NCBI RefSeq assembly: GCF_032118995.1
Contig: NC_092667.1
Location: forward strand, 6,130,931 to 6,194,930
DNA from: Asterias amurensis
Taxonomy: Eukaryota > Echinodermata > Asteroidea > Forcipulatida > Asteriidae
Direction: 5' to 3'
DNA: 64,000 bases
Shown here: piece after piece, positions 21,775 to 33,329 of the stretch
How the letters are laid out: each line of letters opens with the position of its first letter
How positions within the stretch are numbered: position 1 is the stretch's first letter
Program-made: the position numbers and the translations under genes
The notes under the pieces: model-generated
Told to the model about the DNA's origin: nothing
What the model saw: only the letters and a program-made list of their open reading frames with translations
The model's database searches: none

Positions 21775-23880
21775 GCTATAGCCTTGCGTTTTTATCAAAT
21801 TTTTCCTGAAAATTCAACAAGACTTTAATTTGCTCAAATTTTGCCCAAAAGTGCTACAAGGCTATAGCCCTTTGTTTTTATCCAATTTTGCCTTAGAATT
21901 CAACAAGGCTTTATTTTGCTCAAATTTTGCCCAAAAGTGCTACAAGGCTATAGCCTTGCGTTTTTATCAAATTTTTCCTGAGAATTCAACAAGGCTATAT
22001 TTTGCTCAAATTTTGCCCAAAAGTGCTACAAGGCTATAGCTTTGCGTTTTTATCAAATTTTTCCTAAGAATTCAACAAGGCTATGTTTTGCTCAAATTTT
22101 GCCCAAAAGTGCTACAAGGCCTTGTGTTTTTATCAAATTTTGCCTTGTGTTTTTATCAAATTTTGCCTGAGAATTCAACAAGGCTTTATTTTGCTCAAAT
22201 TTTGCCCAAAAGTGCTACAAGCGTTTTTATCAAATTTTGCCTGAAAATTCAACAAGGCTTTATTTTGCTCAAATTTTGCCCGAAAGTGCTACAAGGCTAT
22301 AGCCTTGCGCTTTTATCAAATTTTGCCTGAGAATTCAACAAGGCTATATTTTGCTCAAATTTTGCCCAAAAGTGCTACAAGGCCTTGCGTTTTTATCAAA
22401 TTTTGCCTAAGAATTCAACAAGGCTATATTTTGCTCAAATTTTGCCCAAAAGTGCTACAAGGCTATAGCCTTGGGTTTTTATCCAGTTTTGCCTGAGAAT
22501 TCAACAAGGCTATATTTTGCTCAAATTTTGCCCAAAAGTGCTACAAGGCTATATAGCCTTGCGTTTTTATCCAATTTTGCCTGAAAATTCAACATGGCTA
22601 TATTTTGCTCAAATTTTGCCCAAAAGTGCTACAAGGCTATAAGCCTTGCGTTTTTATCCAATTTTTCCTAAGACTTCAACAAGGCTATATTTTGCTCAAA
22701 TTTTGCCCAAAAGTGCTACAAGGCTATAGCCTTGCGTTTTTATCCAATTTTGCCTGAAAATTCAACAAGGCTATATTTTGCTCAAATTTTGCCCAAAAGT
22801 GCTACAAGGCTATAGCCTTGCGTTTTTAACAAATTTTCCTGAGAATTCAACAAGGCTATATTTTGCTCAAATTTTGCCCAAAAGTGCTACAAGGCTATAG
22901 CCTTGCGTTTTTATCAAATTTTGCCTAAGAATTCAACAAGGCTATATTTTGCTCAAATTTTGCCCAAAAGTGCTACAAGGCTATAGCCTTGCGTTTTTAT
23001 CAAATTTTGCCTAAGAATTCAACAAGGCTATATTTTGCTCAAATTTTGCCCAAAAGTGCTACAAGGCTTGGGTTTTTATCCAATTTTGCCTGAGAATTCA
23101 ACAAGGCTATATTTTGCTCAAATTTTGCCCAAAAGTGCTACAAGGCTATAGCCTTGCGTTTTTATCAAATTTTGCCTGAAAATTCAACAAGGCTATATTT
23201 TGCTCAAATTTTGCCCAAAAGTGCTACAAGGCTATAGCCTTGCGTTTTTATCCAATTTTGCCTGAGAATTCAACAAGGCTATATTTTGCTCAAATTTTGC
23301 CCAAAAGTGCTACAAGGCTATAGCCTTGCGTTTTTATCCAATTTTGCCTGAGAATTCAACAAGGCTATATTTTGCTCAAATTTTGCCCAAAAGTGCTACA
23401 AGGCTATAGCCTTGCGTTTTTAACAAATTTTCCTGAGAATTCAACAAGGCTATATTTTGCTCAAATTTTGCCCAAAAGTGCTACAAGGCTATAGCCTTGC
23501 GTTTTTATCAAATTTTGCCTAAGAATTCAACAAGGCTATATTTTGCTCAAATTTTGCCCAAAAGTGCTACAAGGCTATAGCCTTGCGTTTTTATCAAATT
23601 TTGCCTAAGAATTCAACAAGGCTATATTTTGCTCAAATTTTGCCCAAAAGTGCTACAAGGCTATAGCCTTGGGTTTTTATCCAATTTTGCCTGAGAATTC
23701 AACAAGGCTATATTTTGCTCAAATTTTGCCCAAAAGTGCTACAAGGCTATAGCCTTGCGTTTTTATCAAATTTTGCCTGAAAATTCAACAAGGCTATATT
23801 TTGCTCAAATTTTGCCCAAAAGTGCTACAAGGCTATATAGCCTTGCGTTTTTATCCAATTTTACTCAAATTTTGCCTGGT
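21775..23880 (+). repeat. 86-bp satellite array, about 24 copies
   Basis: Units read CAAGGCTATAGCCTTGCG, TTTTTATCAAATTTTGCC, GAATTCAACAAGGCTATATT and TTGCCCAAAAGTGCTACAAG. Each carries the palindrome AAGGCTATAGCCTT at the unit junction and an EcoRI-type GAATTC. Some units lack the palindromic block, giving shorter variants. 86 is not a multiple of 3, so apparent open frames are not coding. Confidence 0.95.
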
Positions 23881-24006
23881 GTCTTTATTTAAATTGAGTG
23901 TTATTTTATATGTACAGGAATAAATGCTTATGCTTTTTATGGGCAAGTCAACCATTAGTTGATTTGTCTGAACTCGTAACTGTTGTCTCATTATTTGACT
24001 CGTCTA

Positions 24007-24140
24007 CTTGGCTGCCATGTTTTCCCACAATGCAATAAATTGGGTGCGTATTAATTTTATAGGAGTTTCCTTGCGCAAAATGACTTGCTAAAAGCAACTT
24101 ATATACGCACCCAATTGTATTGTGGGTAAAAATGACAGCC
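24007..24140. mobile_element. Palindromic MITE-like element (about 134 bp)
   Basis: GGCTGCCATGTTTTCCCACA at the left is mirrored by TGTGGGTAAAAATGACAGCC at the right. The inner pair ATTGGGTGCGTAT/ATACGCACCCAAT is also perfect. No clear target duplication is visible. Confidence 0.72.
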
Positions 24141-24244
24141 CGAGGGTCCCACCAGGATAAGGTGGGCCCTCAGTATTTAATTGGGGGGGGGGGGGTAGGG
24201 TTAAGGCAAATAAAACACAAGTTACAAGGAGAGTCATGTTCAAT

Positions 24245-24990
24245 TTTTTATTGAAAAATTTGGCCAAAAAAAAAGCAGAGTCGCGCAAACACCTGTGCCT
24301 GTCGGTGGACCCCCTCGGCCACCTGGAACTTGTGATGACCTAAAGGCTTTAAGTGCAATGGTTGATATGTTCTCTGTTCAGTGAAGTTCAATTAGATGTA
24401 CTACTAGTTTCTACTTCAATGTTGTAATGTCTCACAAAATATAACGAGCTAGACGCAATTTTGCGCTGTGTTTTAAACGCAAGTGTTGAGCAGAAGGTAG
24501 TTGTTGCTTGCTTAAATGAACTGGTGCCCTCAAGGGCCAAAGATTTCACCGATTGTTGTCTTGCAACCAAGCCGCACTGGTGGTGTCAAGAGTTGTCGAC
24601 GCTTGTTCCAATGGGATCCTAACTCGACAGATAATGACGACTTCTATCCAGATGATGATGTGCTGGTCGGAAAAACAAGTTCTGCAATGGCCACTAATTT
24701 CCCCCTTGCTTTTTATGGGGCTGCAATTTGGACACTCAGATGTAGTCAATTAACAAAATGACTACAAGTGAACTTATTTTTGACCAACTTTGACTTAAAA
24801 CAAAGTTGCCGAGTGTATAAATCACATAACTTGTACCAAAAGCTTCAAGTAAAATGCTAGACGTATTGACGCTAACGCCGCAAATTTATGAACAGTTTTA
24901 GTAAGCTGAATAGTGACAATTTCTCACTATTTGTTTGGCAAGAAATGATAACAAAGATGACATTGGATTTATATAACTTCTAACTTCCTC
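24245..24990 (+). repeat. Left arm of a large inverted duplication flanking the satellite
   Basis: Matches the reverse complement of about 28590-29170 in collinear order: CAAACACCTGTGCCTGTCGG, TATGTTCTCTGTTCA, ACGAGCTAG, GACTTCTATC.GATGATGATGT and AAAGATGACATTGGATTT. The arms enclose the 25.07-28.38 kb array. The best-matching piece is about 40 nearly identical bases. Confidence 0.78.
24516..24761 (+). CDS. Hypothetical exon-like open frame in the left arm
   Basis: An open frame of 81 codons that I do not recognise. Its middle, QWDPNSTDNDDFYPDDD followed by VLVGKTS, aligns without stops to QWNLDLVDDEDFYSVDD and MMAGETC read on the minus strand at 28581-28802. The same frame is kept in both arms although the DNA has diverged, which suggests former or present coding sequence. 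Start and splice sites are unclear. It could be an exon of a duplicated gene or part of an unknown repeat. Confidence 0.3.
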   Translation: MNWCPQGPKISPIVVLQPSRTGGVKSCRRLFQWDPNSTDNDDFYPDDDVLVGKTSSAMATNFPLAFYGAAIWTLRCSQLTK

Positions 24991-25069
24991 ACAAAGACCG
25001 ACTTTGACCATAACGACAAAACTTTACAAAGTGGCTAAGACTAATCAAGACCAGTACTTGTATGGAACT

Positions 25070-28000
25070 ATGGGTAATTCAAAACACAGGTGAAAGTGAT
25101 TAGAATACACAACACCTGGGGAATTATGGGTAATTCAATCCACACGTGAAAGTGAAGAGAATATGCCACACCAGGGAAAGTTGGGGTAATTCAAAACACA
25201 GGTGAAAGTGTAGAGAATACGCAAAACCAGGGGAATTATGGGTAATTCATCACCCAACTGGAAGTGTGTAGAATAAGCCATACTAGAGGAATTGTGGGTA
25301 ATTCAAAACACTTGTGAAAGTGAAGAGAAAGTGCCATACCAGAGAAATTATGGGTAATTCAAAACACATGTGAAAGTGAAGAGAAAACGCCATACCAGAG
25401 GAATTATGGGTTATTCAAAACACATGTGAAAGTTTAGAGAATACGCCATACCAGAGGATTTATGGGTAATTCAAAACACATGTGAAAGTGAAGAGAAAAC
25501 GCCATAGCAGGGGAATTATGGGTAATTCAAAACACATGTGAAAGTGAAGAGAAAACGCCATACCAGAGGAATTATGGGTAATTCAAAACACATGTGAAAG
25601 TGAAGAGAAAACGCCATAGCAGGGGAATTATGGGTAATTCAAAACACATGTGAAAGTGAAGAGAAAACGCCATACCAGAGGAATTGTGGGTTATTCAAAA
25701 CACATGTGAAAGTTTAGAGAATACGCCATACCAGAGGATTTATGGGTAATTCAAAACACATGTGAAAGTGAAGAGAAAACGCCATAGCAGGGGAATTATG
25801 GGTAATTCAAAACACATGTGAAAGTGAAGAGAAAACGCCATACTAGGGGAATTATGGGTAATTCATCACACATGTGAAAGTGTAAAGAATATGCCATACC
25901 AGAGGAATTATGGGTAATTCAAAACACATGTGACAGTGAAGAGAATACGCCATACCAGAGGATTTATGGGTAATTCAAAACACATGTGCAAGTGAAGTGA
26001 AAACGCCATACTAGGGGAATTATGGGTAATTCATCACACATGTGAAAGTGTAAAGAATATGCCATACCAGAGGAATTATGGGTAATTCAAAACACATGTG
26101 CAAGTGAAGTGAAAACGCCATACAAGGGGATTGATGGGTAATTCAAAACACATGTGAAAGTGACGAGAAAACGCCATACCAGGGGAATTACGGGTAATTC
26201 AAAACACAGGTGATAGTGTAGAGAATACGCCAAACCAGGGAAATTTTTGGAAATTCAAAACACAGGTAAAAGAATAAAGAAAACGCAACACCAGGGGAAG
26301 TATGGGTAATTCAAAACACAGGTGAAAGTGTAGAGAATACGCCACACCAGGGGAATAATAATAATAAAAAACGAGACTTTTGCATTTTACAAAATTCAAT
26401 GCGCTGGAAGAGGGGGAAGTATTGGTAATTCAAAACACACATGAAAGTGAAGAGACTACGCCAAACCAGGGGAATTATGAGTAATTCAAAACACAGGTGA
26501 TAGTGAAGAGAAAATACCATAACAGGGGAATTATAGGTAATTAAAAACACAGGTGAAATTGTAAAGAATACGAACACCAGGTGAAGTATTAATAATTCAT
26601 CACACAGGTGTAAGTGTAAAGAATACGCCACAGCAGGGAAACTATGGGTAATTCATCACACATGTGAAAGTATAAAGAATACACCACACCAGGGGGAGTA
26701 TGGGTAATTCAAAACACAGGTGTGAAAGTGTAGTGAATACACCACAGGTGTGAAAGTGTAGTGAATAAACCACACCAGGGGAATTATGGGTAATTCAAAA
26801 CACAGGTGTGAAAGTGTAGTGAATAAACCACACCAGGGAATTATGGGTAATTCACCATGCATGTGAAAGTGTAGAGAATACGCCACACCAGGGGAAGTAT
26901 GGGTAATTCATCACACATGTGAAAGTATAAAGAATACGCCACACTGGGGGGAGTATGGGTAATTCAAAACACAGGTGTAAGTGTAGAGAATACGCCACAC
27001 CAGGTGAAGTATTGGTAATTCAACACACAGGTGTAAGTGTAGAGAATACACCACACCAGGGAAGTATGGGTAATTCAAAACACAGGTGTAAGTGTAGAGA
27101 ATACGCCACACCAGGTGAAGTATTGGTAATTCAACACACAGGTGAAAGTGCAGAGAATACGCCACACCAGGGGAATTATGGGTAATTCATCACACAAGTG
27201 AAACTTTTAGAGAATACGCCGCACCAGGGGAATTATGGGTAATTCAAAACACAGGTGAAAGTGTAGAGAAAACGCCACACCAAGGGAATTATGGGTAATT
27301 CATCACACATATGAAAGGTTAGAGAATACACCACACCAGGGGAAGTATTGGCAATTCAAAACACAGGTGTGAAAGTGTAGTGAATACACCACACCAGGGG
27401 AAGTATGGGTAATTCAAAACACAGGTGTGAAAGTGTAGTGAATACACCACACCAGGGGAATTATGGGTAATTCAAAACACAGGTGTGAAAGTGTAGTGAA
27501 TAAACCACACCAGGGGAATTATGGGTAATTCAAAACACAGGTGTGAAAGTGTAGTGAATAAACCACACCAGGGGAATTATGGGTAATTCAAAACACAGGT
27601 GTGAAAGTGTAGTGAATAAACCACACCAGGGGAATTATGGGTAATTCAAAACACAGGTGTGAAAGTGTAGTGAATACACCACACCAGGGGAATTATGGGT
27701 AATTCAAAACACAGGTGTGAAAGTGTAGTGAATACACCACACCAGGGGAATTATGGGTAATTCAAAACACAGGTGTGAAAGTGTAGTGAATAAACCACAC
27801 CAGGGGAATTATGGGTAATTCAAAACACAGGTGTGAAAGTGTAGTGAATAAACCACACCAGGGGAATTATGGGTAATTCAAAACACAGGTGTGAAAGTGT
27901 AGTGAATACACCACACCAGGGGAATTATGGGTAATTCAAAACACAGGTGTGAAAGTGTAGTGAATACACCACACCAGGGGAATTATGGGTAATTCAAAAC

Positions 28001-28380
28001 ACAGGTGTGAAAGTGTAGTGAATAAACCACACCAGGGGAATTATGGGTAATTCAAAACACAGGTGTGAAAGTGTAGTGAATAAACCACACCAGGGGAATT
28101 ATGGGTAATTCAAAACACAGGTGTGAAAGTGTAGTGAATACACCACACCAGGGGAATTATGGGTAATTCAAAACACAGGTGTGAAAGTGTAGTGAATACA
28201 CCACACCAGGGGAAGTATGGGTAGTTCAAAACACAGGTGAAAGCGCGAGAATACGCCACACCAGGGGAATTATGGGTAACTCAAAACACAGGTGAAAGCG
28301 CGAGAATACGCCACACTAGGGAAATTTTGGGTAATTCAAAACACATGAAAGTGTAGAAAATACGCCATACCAAGGGAATT
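25070..28380 (+). repeat. 56-58 bp satellite array, about 57 copies, with higher-order structure
   Basis: Units read AATTATGGGTAATTCAAAAC, ACAGGTGTGAAAGTGTAG and GAATACRCCACACCAGGGG. Each 56-bp unit looks like two diverged 28-bp halves. From about 27430 to 28200, 58-bp monomers alternate in pairs between AATACACC and AATAAACC types, a four-monomer (232-bp) higher-order repeat. The left part (25.3-26.2 kb) uses ACACATGTGAAAGTGAAGAG variants. A non-repeat insert with AATAATAATAATAAAAAACG lies near 26355. Confidence 0.95.
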
Positions 28381-28580
28381 GTCCCAAGATTTAAGGGAAG
28401 TATACATTTTTATGTACACTCTCTCTTTAGGATTATGCTTTGAAAATTTGATGGCTTTGAACATTTAAAATGTAATTTCCTGCAGTGATTTGCATTTGAC
28501 CATGACCAGACCCTAAGAACCATGACATAGAACTGACCTTTGAACTCTTCTAATACCAACCAATACAAAACAACTATAAA

Positions 28581-28802
28581 TTATAGAAATCCAATGTCAT
28601 CTTTGGTATCAAAAGGCAATAAAATTGGTGCGCTTACTAGATATTTTGATGTAAAGTGGCATGACCAAGCAAAACATGTTTCTCCAGCCATCATATCATC
28701 AACTGAATAGAAGTCCTCGTCATCCACCAAGTCCAGATTCCATTGGCTCAAGGGAAGACATCTCAAGGCACCTTTGATGATCACGAAGGATCCCCAGTAC
28801 AA
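28581..28802 (-). CDS. Hypothetical exon-like open frame in the right arm
   Basis: A 73-codon frame on the minus strand with QWNLDLVDDEDFYSVDD, MMAGETCFAWSCHF. It is the counterpart of the plus-strand frame at 24516-24761. A possible acceptor (GTAAACAG) precedes it near 28808. The product is unknown and no family is recognised. Confidence 0.3.
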   Translation of the reverse strand: MYWGSFVIIKGALRCLPLSQWNLDLVDDEDFYSVDDMMAGETCFAWSCHFTSKYLVSAPILLPFDTKDDIGFL

Positions 28803-29170
28803 ACCTGTTTACTCAAAAACAAAAGAATGACGTGACCAACAAAAGGCTAAATTATAAGGGGCCCTCATCCCGACGTCTTGAGAGATCTTGCCGACCAGAA
28901 CTTTTTAGGGACCAACCACTAGCTTCCAGCTCGGGCCCTAGTATGAACGCATGCTTCCACAAATGCTCGCCCTAGCTCGTCAAATTTTACAAGGCATTAC
29001 ACCAGTGAAGGAGAACACTAGCGGTGCATCAAATTGAATTTCAGTGAACAGAGAACATACCTTACATTGCACCCAGGCCAGCAGGACCACCACTTGTTCC
29101 AGGCAGCCGAGGGGGTCCACCGACAGGCACAGGTGTTTGCACAACTCTGCGAGTTTTTCAGAGGGTTTGG
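28590..29170 (-). repeat. Right arm of the inverted duplication
   Basis: The minus-strand counterpart of 24245-24990. It also holds a Gly/Pro-rich frame (QTPVPVGGPPRLPGTSGGPA at about 29075-29145, minus) that is kept in the left arm as QTPVPVGGPPRPPGT. An unmatched segment at 28830-28990 is an indel between the arms. Confidence 0.78.
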
Positions 29171-29724
29171 ATGAGGCCCTAACATACATACAATGAGTTG
29201 CTCCTACACAATGAGTCCATGTTTTAAATCTTGAAAAATTCATTAAAAAGAAACCTAAACATTTAACAAAAAATGAAGAAACTGTATAAACAAATTGTGC
29301 TATTTTCTAAGCTCTGAAATATCTTCAAAGTGTCTTTCATTTAAAATAAAAATAAAAAATTTTATTAAAAAAGAAATGAATTTTGCAATTCTTTTTGATA
29401 GAAATTCCCATACATGTATCTCTGCAAGATACTGAGATTTCCATATTTTTGTTTTTATTTTAGGTAAATAAAACAAAGTTAATGGCTTCACTTGCAAGAA
29501 AAGTCATATTACTTTTTGAAAGGTTTACTGAGATTTCAAAAGTTTTGTTTTTTAAGTTTGGTCAATGACACAAAGAAATGGCTTCGCTTGAAAAGAAAAG
29601 TCATTTCTTTTTTGACAGTTTCACTCTTTTGAATGGTCTCATTTTTTTGGTAGGAGCAACTCGTACATTTAACTTAAACATTACATATGATTTACAACTT
29701 ATTTAAGTATATAAGTGTCAGCTA

Positions 29725-30625
29725 CTCATTACACAAAGGAAGTGTGAGCAAACTCCAAGCAACACAAGGGAAGTGTGAACAACTCAGAGTAACACAAAGG
29801 AAAGTGTCAGTTGTTCATTACACAAAGGAAGTGTGAGCAACTCCGAGCAACACAGGGGAAGTGTGAGCAACTCAGAGTAACACAAAGGAAAGTGTCAGTT
29901 GTTCATTACACAAAGGAAGTGTGAGCAACTCCGAGCAACACAGGGGAAGTGTGAGCAACTCAGAGTAACACAAGGGAAGTGTGAGCAACTCAGAGTAACA
30001 CAAAGGAAAGTGTCAGTTACTCATTACACAAAGGAAGTGTGAGCAACTTCGAGTAACACAAGGGAAGTGTGAGCAACTCAGAGTAACACAAGGGAAGTGT
30101 GAGCAACTCAGAGTAACACAAAGGAAAGTGTCAGTTACTCATTACACAAAGGAAGTGTGAGCAACTCAGAGTAACACAAGGGAAGTGAGAGCAACTCAGA
30201 GTAACACAAAGGAAAGTGTCAGTTGCTCATTACACAAAGGAAGTGTGAGCAACTCAGAGTAGCACATGGGAAGTGTGAGCAACTCAGAGTAACACAAGGG
30301 AAGTGTGAGCAACTCAGAGTAACACAAGGGAAGTGTGAGCAACTCAGAGTAACACAAAGGAAAGTGTCAGTTACTCATTACACAAAGGAAGTGTGAGCAA
30401 CTCAAAGTAACACAAGGCAGAGTGTAAGATACTCATTACACAGTCGGAGTATGAGCAACTCAGAGTAACACAAGGGAAAGTGTCAGATACTCATTACACA
30501 AGTAAGTGTGAGCAACTCGGAGTAACACAAGGCAGAGTGTCAGTTACTCATTACACAAAGGAAGTGTAAGCAACTCAGAGTAGGACAAGAGAAGGTGTCA
30601 CTTACTCGCTACACAAAGGAAGTGT
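29725..30625 (+). repeat. 27-30 bp satellite array with mixed units
   Basis: Two unit types alternate: AGTGTGAGCAACTCAGAGTA with ACACAAGGGA (30 bp), and AGTGTCAGTTACTCATTACA with CAAAGGA (27 bp). One 27-mer followed by one to four 30-mers forms irregular higher-order blocks. Confidence 0.93.
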
Positions 30626-30639
30626 GGCACACACTGAAA

Positions 30640-31070
30640 CCTTGACTAATCTGCACAAATATTCAGCTAACTAATAAATAAACAGGAAATATTACGTCAA
30701 ATTTTGTTTGACTACTAAGAATTGAGACACTTAAGTGTCTCCTATTTCAGCCATGCAACTCTATATATTTTGTTAAAAGAAATAATATTTCCAGAAACTC
30801 AGGCACAGCAAGAATTGTACTGTGTTTTTTTTTTGTGTTTTTTTCAATGGTTAAGAAAACCAAAACCATAAAAATCAGATGTTGCATGGCTGCTATTGCT
30901 GATGTATGAGATGGGCGAAAACCCCGCCTATCTAATACCCTCTGGGGAAAAAAGTCCCATCCGGCTCCACTATATGGCAACCAAGTGTGTCAAACTCCAT
31001 ACATCAGCACACGCCTAACAAACTGGAATTACCTAAATGAATGAGATAGAATCGTGAACGAAACATTTCT
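30640..31070. other. Unique spacer between satellite arrays
   Basis: No gene recognised. A 77-codon minus-strand open frame at 30747-30980 (GAGWDFFPQRVLDRRGF) has no recognisable domain. The spacer separates the 27-30 bp array from the 28-bp array. Confidence 0.45.
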
Positions 31071-31104
31071 TTGACAACATTTCAAGTGTCCGTTTGATGA
31101 CTGA

Positions 31105-32755
31105 CCACACAAGGGAAGTATGGACAATCACATAGAGGGAAGTATGAGTGATTCACCACACAGCAAAAGTGTGAGTGATTCACCAAACAACAAAAGTATG
31201 AGCGATTCACCACACAACAAAAAGTGTCAGCAATTCACCACACAACAAAAAGTGTCAGCAATTCACCACACAACAAAAGTATGAGCGATTCACCACACAA
31301 CAAAAAGTGTGAGCAATTCACCACACAACAAAAGTATGAGCGATTCACCACACAACAAAAAGTGTCAGCAATTCACCACACAACAAAAAGTGTCAGCAAT
31401 TCACCACACAACAAAAGTATGAGCGATTCACCACACAACAAAAAGTGTGAGCAATTCACCACACAACAAAAGTATGAGCGATTCACCACACAGCAAAAGT
31501 GTGAGTGATTCACCACACAACAAAAAGTATGAGAGATTCACCACACAACAAAAAGTGCGAGCAAATCACCACAAAACAAAATGTTTGCGCGGTTCACCAC
31601 ACAGCAGAAGTGTGAGCGGTTGACCACACAACAAAAAGTATGAGTGATTCACCACACAACAAAAAGTGTGAGTGAATCACCACACAGTAAAAAGTGTGAG
31701 CAATTCACCACACAACAAAAAGTGTCAGCAATTCACAACACAACAAAAAGTGTCAGCAATTCACCACACAACAAAAAGGGCTGGCGATTCACCACACAAC
31801 AAAAAGTGTCAGCAATTCACCACACAACAAAAAGTGTCAGCAATTCACCACACAACAAAAAGTGTCAGCAATTCACCACACAACAAAAAGGGCTGGCGAT
31901 TCACCACACAACAAAAAGTGTGAGCGATTCACAACACAAGAAAAAGTGTGAGCGATTCACAACACAAGAAAATGTGTGTGCAGTTCACCACACAACAAAA
32001 AGTGTGGGTGATTCACCGCACAGGAAAGTGTCAGCAATTCACTGCACAATTCACTTTGACAACGTTTCAAGTGTCCGTTTGATGATTGACCACACAAGGG
32101 AAGTATGGACAATCACATAGAGGGAAGTATGAGCGATTCACCACACAGCAAAAGTGTGAGCGATTCACCACACAACAAAAAGTGCGAGCGATTCACCACA
32201 CAACAAAAAGTATGAGCGATTCACCACCCAACAAAAAGTGTCAGCAATTCACCACACGACAAAAAGTGCTAGCGATTCACCACACAACAGAAAGTGTGAG
32301 TGATTCAACCCACAACAAAATGTGTGAGCGATTCACCACACAACAAAAGTGTGAGCGATTCACTACACAACAAAAAGTGCTAGCGATTCACCACACAACA
32401 GAAAGTGTGAGTGATTCAACCCACAACAAAATGTGTGAGCGATTCACCACACAACAAAAGTGTGAGCGATTCATCACACAGCAAAAGTGTGAGCGATTCA
32501 CCACACAGCAAAAGTGTGAGCGATTCACCCACAAAAAAATATGTGAGCAATTCACCACACAACAAAAAGTGTAGGGCAATTGGCCACACAACAAAATGTG
32601 TGAGCATTTCACCACACACAAAAGTGTGAGCAAATCACCACACAACAAAGTGTGTGAGCAAACCACCACACAAAAAAAAGTGTGAGCGATTCACCACACA
32701 ACAAAAAGTGTCAGCAATTCACCACACAACAACAAAAGGTAAGCGATTCACCACT
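31105..32755 (+). repeat. 28-bp satellite array, about 58 copies
   Basis: The unit is AGTGTGAGCGATTCACCACA followed by CAACAAAA, with GAGCG/CAGCA and 27/28-bp length variants. The block starting TTTGACAAC.TTTCAAGTGTCCG at about 31071 recurs at about 32054, so the array contains a 983-bp segmental duplication. Long frames such as 31644-32120 are repeat artefacts. Confidence 0.95.
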
Positions 32756-32814
32756 CAATTCATTCTAACTAAGTTCTAACTAAATAATACACTGATATTT
32801 ACAAATTACAAAAA

Positions 32815-32900
32815 GGTTGCGCATCTCTAGCGGTGATGGACGCCGACTCCTTGTGAGATCCGACACTCTCTGTCTGGATTTTGATCTGTAGAAGGCGAAA
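32815..32900. repeat. Diverged copy of the non-satellite block of the 55-bp array
   Basis: GTGATGGACGCCGACTCC, GACACTCTCTGTCTG and ATCTGTAGAAGGCGAAAA parallel the block found at 33701, 36015 and 37348 (GTGATGGACAGCCACC, GACACTTTGTCTGC, ATCTGTAGAAGTTGAGAAAA). Confidence 0.6.
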
Positions 32901-33069
32901 AAAGAACAAGAAAAGATTAAAAACCTTCGATGATATAGACATCACCACTAAATACAAAACTGCAGAATGTGTAACCCATTTTTGTTCATGATTAAACACA
33001 CCATATTATGGGGTAATCTAAGCAGTTATGTAAAATTCAAGACTAAAATTAAAAAATCACAAGGCCTTG

Positions 33070-33235
33070 AACTAACCCACGGCATACACAGCTAGTGCTA
33101 TAATGCTCTGTGCTTTTGCTGTGGTGCCCTTTGCAAGGTCCAGTTACAAACTTACATTTTGCTCCTAGGAATTGTGCCCCTTACCAGAAGAGAATTGCTG
33201 TGCACCTTTAGAAGCGTAGTTCAAGGCCTGAAGCT
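33070..33235 (+). repeat. Dispersed repeat, family B copy
   Basis: TTTGCTGTGGTGCCCTTTGC, AAGGTCCAGT, TTGTGCCCCTTACCAGA and AGTTCAAGGCCTGAAG define it. Compare 320-470, 55225-55370 and 57600-57770. Confidence 0.65.
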
Positions 33236-33329
33236 GCCATATATTAAAAACACTTCTCATGACTCTATTTCAATCATGTATCGTACCTTCAGATGTGAGA
33301 TGTCAATAAAAAATGTTGGACTGTCTCAA

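Noticed and set aside
31224..32669. Long frames rich in HHTTKS or SPHNK repeats on both strands
   Set aside because: They are satellite translations. Several frames are open at once, and unit-length changes break each of them.
25070..32755. CRISPR-like array of short spaced repeats
   Set aside because: The units are contiguous tandem satellites without unique spacers, and the genome is eukaryotic.
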